Shown here one piece after another: positions 46,716 to 54,944 of a DNA stretch of 64,000 bases. This DNA comes from Corynebacterium testudinoris (GTDB lineage Bacteria > Actinomycetota > Actinomycetes > Mycobacteriales > Mycobacteriaceae), in the NCBI RefSeq assembly GCF_001021045.1, contig NZ_CP011545.1, positions 992,001-1,056,000 of the forward strand. The letters run 5' to 3'. The translations under genes and the position numbers were made by a program. The notes under the pieces are model-generated. The model saw only the letters and a list, made by a program, of their open reading frames with translations, ran no database searches and was not told the origin of the DNA. Numbering within the stretch: the first letter of the stretch is position 1; every line of letters starts with the position of its first letter.

Positions 46716-47854
46716 CGTCATGCACGTTCCTCCACACCTCTGACCTGCAATTGGGAATGACCCGGTGGTTCTTGGACTCTGATGCCCAGGGCCGGTTCGA
46801 TGATGCCCGCCTCCGCTCGATCGACCGGCTCGGCCAGGTGGCGGCCGAGCACGGCTGTGCCTTCATCGTCGTCGCCGGTGATGTGTTTGAACATAACTCT
46901 CTGTCTGACCGGGTGACCGGCCGCGCACTGGAGCGCTTGCGGGCGTTGCCCGTGCCCGTGTATCTGCTGCCCGGCAACCATGACCCGCTGGTGGCGGATT
47001 CGGTTTTCCGCCGCATCGACGTCGATGGGGTCCACGTCCTGGGGGACTCCATTCCGGTGGAGGTGGCCCCGGGGGTGGAGCTCGTCGGGGCGCCCTTGTT
47101 GGCCAAGCGCGCGACGACTGACCTGGTGCACCGGGCACTCGATGGCCTCGAGCCCACCGATGGGATCCGGGTGATGGTGGGCCATGGCCAGGCGGAATCC
47201 CGCTCCAATGACATCCACGCCGACCTCATTGATCTGGCCCACGTCGAGGCCCGGCTCGCTGACGGCACCATTGACTACCTGGCGTTGGGGGACACCCATT
47301 CCGCGCAACCTGTGGGCGACTCCGGGCGAGTGTGGTTTTCGGGGTCACCGGAAGTTACTGATTTTCGTGATCTGGCCACCGCCGGCGGGGGCGAGACCAA
47401 CTCTGGCAAGGCCCTCGTTGTGGAGGTGACTAAATCCTCGGCGTCGGATGCGTCCGTCGTGGTGGAGGAAGTCCCGATCGGGGAGTGGACCTTCGAGGCG
47501 CTTGACCGTGAGCTGGCGTCCGCCGCGGATGTGGCGGAGTTCCTGGCGGCCCTTGACGCCTATCCCCATAAGGACCGCACCGTGATCAAATACGGTCTGC
47601 GCGGAACTCTCACCATGACCGATACCCGTCAGCTCGAGACCGGAGTGGCGGCTCGCACCCCCGTCTTCGCCGCCCTCTACGAACGTGAGCGCCTCACCGA
47701 CCTGCACGTGGAACCGGGGGAGGAGGAGCTCGCCGATCTCGGCCTGTCCGGTTTCGCGGCCACCGCGTTGACCGAGTTGGTCAGCGCAGCCGACGAGGAC
47801 CCCACCGCCCGCGACGCCGTCAACCTCCTCTTCCGTCTGTCACAGGAGTCCTAG
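46712..47854 (+). CDS. Mre11/SbcD-like metallophosphoesterase nuclease
   Basis: The product has 380 residues. Metallophosphoesterase motifs in order: FLHTSDLQLG (D, H), FIVVAGDVFEHN (GD), LLPGNHDP (GNHD), VGHGQAE (GH) and LGDTHSAQ (GDTH). YhaO/SbcD-type DNA exonuclease subunit. The C-terminal part replaces the usual capping domain with a region rich in acidic residues. Partner of the Rad50-like ATPase that starts 3 bases after its stop. Confidence 0.9.
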   Translation: MTSCTFLHTSDLQLGMTRWFLDSDAQGRFDDARLRSIDRLGQVAAEHGCAFIVVAGDVFEHNSLSDRVTGRALERLRALPVPVYLLPGNHDPLVADSVFRRIDVDGVHVLGDSIPVEVAPGVELVGAPLLAKRATTDLVHRALDGLEPTDGIRVMVGHGQAESRSNDIHADLIDLAHVEARLADGTIDYLALGDTHSAQPVGDSGRVWFSGSPEVTDFRDLATAGGGETNSGKALVVEVTKSSASDASVVVEEVPIGEWTFEALDRELASAADVAEFLAALDAYPHKDRTVIKYGLRGTLTMTDTRQLETGVAARTPVFAALYERERLTDLHVEPGEEELADLGLSGFAATALTELVSAADEDPTARDAVNLLFRLSQES

Positions 47855-47857
47855 CTC

Positions 47858-50494
47858 ATGCGCATCCACTCCCTGACCCTTGACAACGTCCGCGGCATTG
47901 ACCACCTGGAACTCAAGGAACTGCCCGACACCGGGGTTATCGTCATTCACGGCGATAACGAGAAGGGCAAGTCCACCATTCTTGATGCCCTCCACCTCGT
48001 TCTCAACGAGAAGCACAGTGCGAAGAACAAGGTGGTCAAGGCCGCCAAACCCGTCGACCGTGACGTCTCTCCCTCCGTTGCGGTGACCATGTCCTTGGGC
48101 CCGGTGACCTTCACGGTGGAGAAGACGTGGTTTCGAGACAAAAGTGCCCGCTTGTCCCTGTCCTCCCCGCAGCGCCAGGTGTTCACCGGCGACGAAGCGG
48201 AAGCGAAGCTGAAGGAGCTCATCGCCGAGCACCTCGACTCGGACCTGCTGAGCACTTTGTTCCTGCGCCAGGATGACCTGGGCAACAGCGTCGATGCCCT
48301 TGGCATTTCCTCCCTCACCCGCGCTCTTGACGGGGCATCCGGTACCCAGGGGGCTGGTATCGAGGACACCGGGCTCATGGCTGCGGTGAATAGTGAATAC
48401 CAGCGTTACTACACCGCGACCGGCAAGCAGCGCGGTGAGCTGGCCCAGGCCATGGACGACGTTAAGGCAGCCACCGAGGAAAACTCCGCAGCCCAGGCTT
48501 CGGCCGCGGAGCTCGATGGTTACGTTCTCCGGCACGACCACGTCACGGATACCCGCGCACGGGCGACCGCGGCGCTGCCGGAGGCTGTGGCCGAAGCGGA
48601 GGCCGCCGCCGAGGTGGCCCGCGTTGCCGCCGAGGCCGCCGCGAAGGCGGAGGCGTTGGCGGGCGAGGTAGAGCGAGCTGAGAGGGAATTCCAGCGCGCC
48701 ACTCACGCCGTCGAGCAGCGCCGGATGCTTATCGACGCCGTCGTTCTCGCCGCCGCCGAACTCGACCGCCGCCGCGCCGGGCTGGAGGATGCGGCCGCGG
48801 CCGCGGCCACCGAAGCAGCCCAACTGGTAGAGCTAGGGGGGAAGTTAGAGGAAGCCAAGCGCCAACAGGCGGTGGCAGCAGCCAATGTGCGAGAGGCGCG
48901 CTCGGTGGCGCGGCGGGTCGAGGCAGCAGTGCGTCGGGACGAGGTGGCTGCGAAGCACACACAGGTCACGCAGCTGACTACCCAGATCGCGGAGCTACGA
49001 CAAGAACATGCTCGCCTGAAGGTCTCCGATGCCCACGTCCGCGCGGTAGAGGAAGCCAGCCAAGAACTCATCCTCCAACAACGGCTGCGGGAGCAAACCA
49101 CATCCAAACTCCAGTTGACGGCGACTACCCCCGGGTCAGTGCTGGTCAACGGCGAAGAAGTCTCCATTGGCACTGAAGCTGTCTCCGTGGAGTTGGAACG
49201 CGGAAGTGAAATCACAATCGGCGAGGTCACCGCCCGCTACCTCCCCGGACTGGCTGAATCGGCTGCTGAGGAGGATCTGGTTGCTCGGGCCACCGCCCGG
49301 GTGGCTGAACTTCTCCAAGACTTGGGCTGCTCCTCCCTCGACGCACTTCGCACCCGCCGCGATGCCTACCGGGAGGTAGCGGAGAAGCTCGCTGCCCTAG
49401 AGCGCGAAAGAACGTCAGTGCTCAGCGGCACCGATGCGGAGTCCCTCGCCGCCGAGCTCGCCGGACTCACAGCCGACGGAGAGGGGAGCGAGGCGCTCCC
49501 CGAGGACCTTGATGTCGCTGCCGCCACCGCGAACGTTCGGGCGACGGAAGAGGAACTCGATCGGCTTGGAGCGGAGGCCGCCGAACTCGATGCGGCGCTA
49601 ACTCCGTGGCGTGAGCGACAAGCCACGACCGCGCTGAGCACGCTGACCGTGCGAATCGAAGCTGCGGAGCAGGCCGACGGTGCCGCGAAGAAAACGTTGG
49701 CTGACGCGGAGGAGAAGGCGGGCGCGGCGGAGTTGGACGGGGACGTCGACAAGCAGCGCGCAGCGCGGGATGCGGTGGTCGAGCAGTGGCGCGTGGCCCA
49801 GGCCGAGGTGGCGGCGGCCGATCCGGAGCGGGCCGCGGGCCTGCACCGGACGAAGGCGACGCGAGTCGAATCGCTACACAAGCAAATCGCGGATTCGACG
49901 ACGCAGCTTGCGGAGCTCAGTGGGCGGATCGAGATGGCCACGGGTGCTGCCGAACGCCTGGAAAAGGCGGAGGCGTCGTTGGCTGCCGCGTCGCATCGTC
50001 TGGATTCGGTGCAGCGTCGTGCCGAGGCGGTGGAGATGTTGAGAAACACTCTTCACCGGCACCGGGATGCGGCACGGGCCCGCTACGCGCAGCCGTTTGC
50101 TGATGAGCTCAGCCGACTGGCTCGGTGGGTGTTCGGCGATGATGTGGAGTTCCAGCTGTCCGACACGCTGCAGGTGACTGATCGCACCGTCGGGGAGGCC
50201 ACGGTCGGCCTCGACTTCCTGTCGGGCGGGGCTAAGGAACAGCTAGCGATTCTTACTCGCTTTGCCATCGCCGAGTTGGTGTCTCGGGAGGACAGTGATG
50301 GATGGGTACCTGTTCCCGTCGTCGTTGATGATGCGTTGGGGTCCACCGATATGCACCGGCTGGCCCTCATGTCGACATTGTTTGAGCAGATGGGAAAGAA
50401 GGGGCAAGTTATTGTGCTTACCTGCGTACCGGAGCGTTATCACCTGGTGCAGGATCGAACCGAGTTTGCCATTGATGATTTGAAGATGAGGTAG
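47858..50494 (+). CDS. Rad50/SbcC-like AAA ATPase (YhaN type)
   Basis: The product has 878 residues. N-terminal Walker A HGDNEKGKST (about 31-40) after IHSLTLDNVRGIDHLEL; long coiled coils, Ala/Glu-rich, from about 180 to 400 and 480 to 735, broken by a small globular beta insert (about 425-465). The C-terminal signature LSGGAKEQLAILTRFA and Walker B VPVVVDDALGSTD complete the head. Together with the upstream nuclease it should tether and process DNA ends. No CxxC zinc hook is seen in the centre. One GTCGATAAGC copy lies at 48727. Confidence 0.9.
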   Translation: MRIHSLTLDNVRGIDHLELKELPDTGVIVIHGDNEKGKSTILDALHLVLNEKHSAKNKVVKAAKPVDRDVSPSVAVTMSLGPVTFTVEKTWFRDKSARLSLSSPQRQVFTGDEAEAKLKELIAEHLDSDLLSTLFLRQDDLGNSVDALGISSLTRALDGASGTQGAGIEDTGLMAAVNSEYQRYYTATGKQRGELAQAMDDVKAATEENSAAQASAAELDGYVLRHDHVTDTRARATAALPEAVAEAEAAAEVARVAAEAAAKAEALAGEVERAEREFQRATHAVEQRRMLIDAVVLAAAELDRRRAGLEDAAAAAATEAAQLVELGGKLEEAKRQQAVAAANVREARSVARRVEAAVRRDEVAAKHTQVTQLTTQIAELRQEHARLKVSDAHVRAVEEASQELILQQRLREQTTSKLQLTATTPGSVLVNGEEVSIGTEAVSVELERGSEITIGEVTARYLPGLAESAAEEDLVARATARVAELLQDLGCSSLDALRTRRDAYREVAEKLAALERERTSVLSGTDAESLAAELAGLTADGEGSEALPEDLDVAAATANVRATEEELDRLGAEAAELDAALTPWRERQATTALSTLTVRIEAAEQADGAAKKTLADAEEKAGAAELDGDVDKQRAARDAVVEQWRVAQAEVAAADPERAAGLHRTKATRVESLHKQIADSTTQLAELSGRIEMATGAAERLEKAEASLAAASHRLDSVQRRAEAVEMLRNTLHRHRDAARARYAQPFADELSRLARWVFGDDVEFQLSDTLQVTDRTVGEATVGLDFLSGGAKEQLAILTRFAIAELVSREDSDGWVPVPVVVDDALGSTDMHRLALMSTLFEQMGKKGQVIVLTCVPERYHLVQDRTEFAIDDLKMR

Positions 50495-50501
50495 AAGAAA
50501 A

Positions 50502-50535
50502 CCCCCGCGCAGACCACTGTGGGTCCGTGCGGGGG
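50502..50535. terminator. intrinsic terminator between Rad50-like gene and yceI
   Basis: CCCCCGC pairs with GCGGGGG and GACC with GGTC, with a short loop. On the minus strand TTTTCTTC follows, so it best fits the end of yceI and may also stop the repair operon. Confidence 0.75.
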
Positions 50536-50550
50536 TGAAGAGCGCGGAGC

Positions 50551-51087
50551 TTAGGCCTGCTTGATGCCCGAACCGTCGATCTGAATGGTGATCTGCTCGG
50601 AGACGAGCACGCCGCCGGAGGCCAGGGGGGCCTGGAAGTCGACGCCGAAGTCCTTGCGGTTGATCTTGGTGTTGGCTTCGAAGCCGACGCGGGTGTTGCC
50701 GAAGGGATCTTCCTCGACGCCGAAGATCTCCACGTCGAGGGTGACCGGCTTGGTCACGTCCTTGATGGTGAGGTCGCCGGTGACGGTGCTGCCATCGCCG
50801 TGGAGGTTGAAGGAGGTGGCGGCGAAGGTCATCTCCGGGAACTTTTCCACAGCGAAGAAGTCGTCGCCGCGGACGTGGCCGTCGCGGTCAGCGTTGCCGG
50901 TGTGGACGGAAGCGGTCTTGATGACGGCGACTGCGGAGTCATTGGCCGGGTTGGCTTCGTCGACGACGACGGTGGCCTCGAACTCATCGAAGGTGCCGCG
51001 CACCTTGGTCACCATGGCGTGGCGGGCGATGAAGGCGATGCTGGTGTGGGCGGGATCGAGGACCCAGGTACCGGTGAGGTTAGACAT
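50551..51087 (-). CDS. YceI-family lipid-binding protein
   Basis: The product has 178 residues, full YceI domain: TGTWVLDPAHTSIAFIARH, VRGTFDEFEA, GDLTIKDVTKPVTLDVE and RKDFGVDFQAPLASGGVLV. It forms a lipocalin-like barrel that binds polyisoprenoid or similar lipids. There is no signal peptide, so it is cytosolic. The ribosome site AAAAGGAGC is strong, and a textbook sigma-A promoter lies at 51133-51161. Divergent from the MarR gene, which might regulate it. Confidence 0.92.
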   Translation of the reverse strand: MSNLTGTWVLDPAHTSIAFIARHAMVTKVRGTFDEFEATVVVDEANPANDSAVAVIKTASVHTGNADRDGHVRGDDFFAVEKFPEMTFAATSFNLHGDGSTVTGDLTIKDVTKPVTLDVEIFGVEEDPFGNTRVGFEANTKINRKDFGVDFQAPLASGGVLVSEQITIQIDGSGIKQA

Positions 51088-51132
51088 TGTGTTGCTCCTT
51101 TTAAGTGTGGTGTTTTCTCAAGTGCAGGTGCA

Positions 51133-51161
51133 ACAATAGCGCGATGTGTATGACGTGTCAA
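51133..51161 (-). promoter_or_regulatory. sigma-A promoter of yceI
   Basis: On the minus strand TTGACA (51156-51161), a 17-bp spacer, and TATTGT (51133-51138), 45 bases upstream of the yceI start. One of the few promoters here with a consensus -35. Confidence 0.75.
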
Positions 51162-51235
51162 CAAGAAACTCGACATTAACGAAACCCCAGGCAGCGGGGG
51201 TTGACAACGATTTTCAATCACGGTAGGCAAGGGGC

Positions 51236-51248
51236 TATGATTGTTGAC
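51236..51248 (+). promoter_or_regulatory. leaderless promoter of the MarR gene
   Basis: TATGAT (51236-51241) followed by 7 bases and the ATG. A TTGACA lies further up at 51201-51206, but with spacing too long for this -10. Confidence 0.55.
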
Positions 51249-51746
51249 ATGGCTACTGAAACCCGCTGGCTCAATGATGAGGAACAGGCGTTCTGGCGCC
51301 TCATGCTCGCCGCCACGCGCAAGATTGATCGCGTGCTCGACGACACCTTGGAGGCCGTAAGCGGCGTCTCGGCCTCTGAATTTGCCGTCCTCGTCTCCAT
51401 CTCCGAGGCCCCCGACCAGACCCTCCGCCTACGTGACCTGTGCAATTCACTCGATTGGGACCGCTCCCGCACGTCCCACCAGATCACTCGGATGGAACGT
51501 CGCGGCCTCGTGACCAAAAATAAGAGTGAATGCGATGCCCGAGGTGTCGAGGTCACCCTCACCGATGAAGGCCTCAAGCGGCTTTCCGATGCCGCTCCCG
51601 ACCACGTGGAAAGCGTGCGTCGCGTCGTCTTCGACCACATGACCCCGGAACAAATGACGGCGCTGACCTCATTCTGGAAGGGCGTGGTGGACGTAGATAA
51701 CGTCATCGGGCACTCCGGCATCTCCCCGGGATTGGGCGCCACATAG
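51249..51746 (+). CDS. MarR-family transcriptional regulator
   Basis: The product has 165 residues. Winged-helix core SASEFAVLVSISEAPDQTLR, DLCNSLDWDRSRTSHQITRM and RRGLVTKNKSECDARGVEV. ATG 51249 is preferred over the in-frame ATG at 51237, which lies inside the -10 hexamer. Divergent from yceI across 161 bases, so yceI and itself are the likely targets. The ligand is unknown. Confidence 0.9.
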   Translation: MATETRWLNDEEQAFWRLMLAATRKIDRVLDDTLEAVSGVSASEFAVLVSISEAPDQTLRLRDLCNSLDWDRSRTSHQITRMERRGLVTKNKSECDARGVEVTLTDEGLKRLSDAAPDHVESVRRVVFDHMTPEQMTALTSFWKGVVDVDNVIGHSGISPGLGAT

Positions 51747-51844
51747 ATCAGGGTGGATATCAGGGGCTCTCCCGATGTATTTGCCTCCCCGCTCCATCAC
51801 AATGGAGTCATCAGCACAAAACGAGGCACAAGGAGCCCCAGATC

Positions 51845-52045
51845 ATGACTAACGAACCCATCTACCAGCGTCGCCTTCACCGCTCGATCACCGATCGCTA
51901 CGTCGCCGGCGTCCTCGGCGGCATCGCCGAAACCTACGGCTGGAACCCCACCCTGGTCCGCCTGCTTTTTGTCGCTTCCTTCTTGCTCCCCGGCCCGCAG
52001 GCCATTTTGTACCTGGTGGCCTGGATCCTCATGCCGGAGGCCTAA
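51845..52045 (+). CDS. PspC-domain membrane protein (66 aa)
   Basis: Single PspC domain: RSITDRYVAGVLGGIAETYG, then a hydrophobic helix with LLFVASFLLPGPQAILYLVAW and the end ILMPEA. Small stress-linked membrane protein. AAGGAG lies upstream of the ATG. A strong terminator follows. Confidence 0.92.
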   Translation: MTNEPIYQRRLHRSITDRYVAGVLGGIAETYGWNPTLVRLLFVASFLLPGPQAILYLVAWILMPEA

Positions 52046-52057
52046 GCACTAGGCGCA

Positions 52058-52097
52058 ACAACCGCCCGTTTCCCTTTGCTGGGGGACGGGCGGTTGT
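52058..52097 (+). terminator. intrinsic terminator after pspC-like gene
   Basis: Perfect 12-bp stem ACAACCGCCCGT / ACGGGCGGTTGT with a 16-base loop. Lies between the convergent PspC and isomerase genes and could serve both. Confidence 0.85.
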
Positions 52098-52110
52098 CTG
52101 TTACTCGCGG

Positions 52111-52401
52111 CTAGGCGAAGAAGTCGCGCGTGGCGTTGGGGTGTTGCGCGAGCGGGGTGACCTCGATGTTCATGTACTTGTACATCGGGAAACCGCTGAG
52201 CACCTCCTGCAACTCATCGTTGCTCGCGACGTCATAAATTGAGTAGTTCGAATACTTGCCTACGACCCTCCAAATACCCTTCATCGTCCCTTTGGCCTGC
52301 AGGTTCCCAGAATATTCCTTCTCCCGGGCCTGGAAATCCGCCACCTGCTCCGGTGTCAAATTATCGGGGAATGACACATCCATGCGAGCAATAAACAGCA
52401 C
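52111..52401 (-). CDS. catC: muconolactone delta-isomerase-like protein
   Basis: The product has 96 residues from GTG 52399-52401 with AGAGGA upstream. Full CatC pattern: MLFIARMDVSFPDNLTPEQ, EREKEY-type helix (AREKEYSGNL), WRVVGKYSNYSIYDVASNDE and FPMYKYMNIEVTPLAQHPN. CatC converts muconolactone to 3-oxoadipate enol-lactone in catechol degradation. No other cat gene is in this window, so it may serve a pathway encoded elsewhere or have another substrate. Confidence 0.82.
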   Translation of the reverse strand: MLFIARMDVSFPDNLTPEQVADFQAREKEYSGNLQAKGTMKGIWRVVGKYSNYSIYDVASNDELQEVLSGFPMYKYMNIEVTPLAQHPNATRDFFA

Positions 52402-52430
52402 GTAAGATCCTCTCGCTTCGTGGGAATTGC

Positions 52431-52976
52431 TTATCGACGTCCGCCGCCCAGCAGTCCGCCGAGAATCTCACCGAATCCACCACCACCTCCGGTGGTGGCT
52501 CGAGTATTCCCGCTGCCGAGCACCTGCCCGAGGATCTGCTCCAACAGCCCACCTTGGGCACCGCCGCCTTGGGAGTTCTTGGTCAGCTGACCCGCCAACC
52601 ACGACATTGCCAACGGCGCGAGGATGGGGATGAGCTTGTTCACCAGGCTGCTGCCTCCACTGCCCAGGCCACCGAGCTGGCTGACCACCTGCTCCTCCTG
52701 GGAGCCAAAAATATGGTGGGCAATCTTAGCGCCATCCTCGGTGTCGATGGCCTCCACATCGACCTCGCCTTCCACCAGTGAGGGATCGTGGCCATCCAGC
52801 GCCTTCTCCAAGGACTCCTTGCCGTTGGGATCTTGAGCATTGGCGCCCATTCCCATGAGCAGAGTCGGCACGATAGCTTCGGCTGCGGAGCGAACGTCGT
52901 CGGGGCTCTCGCCGAGCTGGTTGGCGATCTTGTCGATGGGCAAGCTGGACAGGAAACCGCTGATGTTGTTGGTCAT
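52431..52976 (-). CDS. DUF937 family protein
   Basis: The product has 181 residues. DUF937 pattern: FLSSLPIDKIANQLG, AAEAIVPTLLMGMGANAQ and HHIFGSQEEQVVSQLGGLG, ending in a Gly-rich low-complexity tail (GGGGGFGEILGGLLGGGRR). Cytoplasmic, function unknown. No ribosome site. TATGGT lies 6 bases before the ATG, so leaderless. The stop codon lies within a GTCGATAAGC copy (52429-52438). Confidence 0.85.
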   Translation of the reverse strand: MTNNISGFLSSLPIDKIANQLGESPDDVRSAAEAIVPTLLMGMGANAQDPNGKESLEKALDGHDPSLVEGEVDVEAIDTEDGAKIAHHIFGSQEEQVVSQLGGLGSGGSSLVNKLIPILAPLAMSWLAGQLTKNSQGGGAQGGLLEQILGQVLGSGNTRATTGGGGGFGEILGGLLGGGRR

Positions 52977-52998
52977 GTCACAACCATAGTGGGAGTTA

Positions 52999-53030
52999 CC
53001 GACATGGGGAAGGCTCTTGCCCCATGTCGG
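52999..53030. promoter_or_regulatory. 11-bp inverted repeat over the DUF937 promoter
   Basis: CCGACATGGGG (52999-53009) and CCCCATGTCGG (53020-53030) are perfect complements with a 10-base loop. No T-run follows on either strand. For the minus-strand DUF937 gene it would cover the -35 region, so an operator is more likely than a terminator. Confidence 0.45.
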
Positions 53031-53546
53031 ACTGCGCCCATCGGTTTTGGATATGGACTTCCGCGAACCGGTGAGCCAGTGCGATTAGCGTGCCGTATTT
53101 CGACCTTGGACGTGTCCCTGAGAGGAGTGCGGCCGATCGCGTTGTAGTTCGTCTAGGTGCTGGCACCGGTTACTCATTGGTGAGCGTGACCAACGACGCG
53201 CCAGAGCAAATGATCGGTGGATACTGGCCTCCCTCCAAATTCGGCCCTACACACGAACTGGCATGAAGGTTTGTGCTTGTGTCCGACGAGATCTTCGTGG
53301 GCGCTGCTTGATTGATTCCCGGATGCCCAGGGGTTCAATGTGCGAGACTTATACTGACGACAAGCCTAGGCGAGATCGTGATGGGTGATGTATCACAAGT
53401 ATTCCTCCAAGTCATCTATTCGTACTCGCGGTTAAACCGTCTTTTCCGCCAGGAAAGCCCAGCTTGTTCTTAAAACATTTAGCTCCGGTCTCGCGAGACC
53501 ATCCATTACATCCCGGGAAACAGTAAAAGAATTGAAGGGACTATCT
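53031..53546. other. 516-bp region with no supported gene
   Basis: GC falls from left to right. Short frames only. Its end holds the GAAGGGA ribosome site of the lipoprotein gene. Confidence 0.5.
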
Positions 53547-54431
53547 ATGAAAAAAAGCCTCGTACTGGCGTCAATCATGGCTCCAATGCTCCTTATTGGA
53601 GTCGTAGCTTGTACACAAGGAAACGGTGGTGTCGAGTCAGAACCAACCACGACGATTGATGAGGAGGTCTCGAATGGCGCGACTGCTCAGCTTGGAGATC
53701 TAAGTAAAGGTGTGGAGGGGCAAGTAGGATTTCGACACGGCATGGACTGTACTGACGTTTCCGATTGTTCAATCAACTTTACTGTGGAATCGCTCGATCT
53801 GCTGGAGATGTGCGAAGGAACAGTTTTTGGCGAGCAGCCTTCAGGAACTCACCTCGTTAAAGCGACTGTTCTTCTGGAAACAAAGCCATCCGACTCTGAC
53901 TATCGTCCTGGTGAATTCCCGATTTGGTCGGATTGGTCAGCATTGGACAAAGAAGGAATCAACCAAGAGCTTCCCCAGTCTTCTTGGTGTTCACCATCGA
54001 CGCGTGAGCAAGCTTGGAGGGAAACGATGCAAGTCGGAGATACTGAACGGAGGGTTCACATTATGGATGTTCCTGATGGTGCTTCAAAGATTCGATTGAC
54101 GGAAACCCTAAATGGTGCGAGGTGGGAATTCCCGGCTCCCGATGCGTCTGCAACGCGTGCCTCACTCGACGAGGTAGGTCCCGCGCAAGAGCCAGGCCCA
54201 ACGCCCAATTTTGCTCACACGCCGGCGCCGGTCGCGCCAGCCCCTCGTCCAACTCCGGAAGCGTCTCCCGTTGTTGGTTTTACTGGAGCTCCTGGCGTAG
54301 AAGCACCTAGAGTTCTCGATAAGCAAGTCTCTCACTGTGGGGACCCTCAAATTCACCAAACCGGTACCACATTTTTCACCGATGGAACCTCTGGATGGAC
54401 TGAGGTTTGTAGCAACCAGATGCTCCAGTAG
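53547..54431 (+). CDS. lipoprotein with Pro-rich C-terminal region
   Basis: The product has 294 residues. Lipoprotein signal KKSLVLASIMAPMLLIGVVAC with the Cys at residue 22. A beta-rich domain follows with four cysteines (CTDVSDC, EMCEGTVF and SSWC), resembling DUF4352-like extracellular domains: HLVKATVLLETKPSD. Then a Pro/Ala linker (about 222-250) and a short tail with two further cysteines. Anchored outside the membrane. Clearly lower in GC than the neighbouring core genes, suggesting recent gain. GAAGGGA is the ribosome site. Function unknown. Confidence 0.75.
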   Translation: MKKSLVLASIMAPMLLIGVVACTQGNGGVESEPTTTIDEEVSNGATAQLGDLSKGVEGQVGFRHGMDCTDVSDCSINFTVESLDLLEMCEGTVFGEQPSGTHLVKATVLLETKPSDSDYRPGEFPIWSDWSALDKEGINQELPQSSWCSPSTREQAWRETMQVGDTERRVHIMDVPDGASKIRLTETLNGARWEFPAPDASATRASLDEVGPAQEPGPTPNFAHTPAPVAPAPRPTPEASPVVGFTGAPGVEAPRVLDKQVSHCGDPQIHQTGTTFFTDGTSGWTEVCSNQMLQ

Positions 54432-54944
54432 TTGAATAGCTCGTGTTTTGCAAAGAGCCTCCAGAAATGAACGAATTTCAGATGTTTAACTGAGAAGGTT
54501 ATCGGCACAGTAAAGGGTCTAGTCGCGCTGTGCCTTAGTGGGGATGGAGATCACCGAAAAAAATGGGGATGCTAAATAGTGTAAAGAAGCTATCTAGGGA
54601 ACTTCGGGTATCAATCTGTAGAGAACCATTGACCTAACAAGCTTTGTGCTGTGCATCTTTAATGGATCCTAGGACTTCACGTGTCCGCAATGGACTTTAT
54701 AATTCCTCTAGATAAATGAATTCTGACATAGAGCTCGACGGTGCAATCGCAGGTAGTTTTCCCCTAAGGTATCGACTCTGCGGCATCTGACACTAAATCC
54801 TGTTCGGATATTTGCCGCCTTCATTAAGCTCGAATTTACTTCGAACAGTTTGCCAGTCGGCGATCCTGGCGGCGATCGACTGATATTTCGTTGCCGTCCG
54901 CCGCCAGTTGACTAGCAGACTATGCTAGCTGCAGTTTAGTCAGA
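54432..54944. other. 513-bp low-GC region without gene
   Basis: Between the convergent lipoprotein and monooxygenase genes. AT-rich, all frames closed quickly, no strong hairpin. Probably decayed foreign DNA. Confidence 0.5.
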
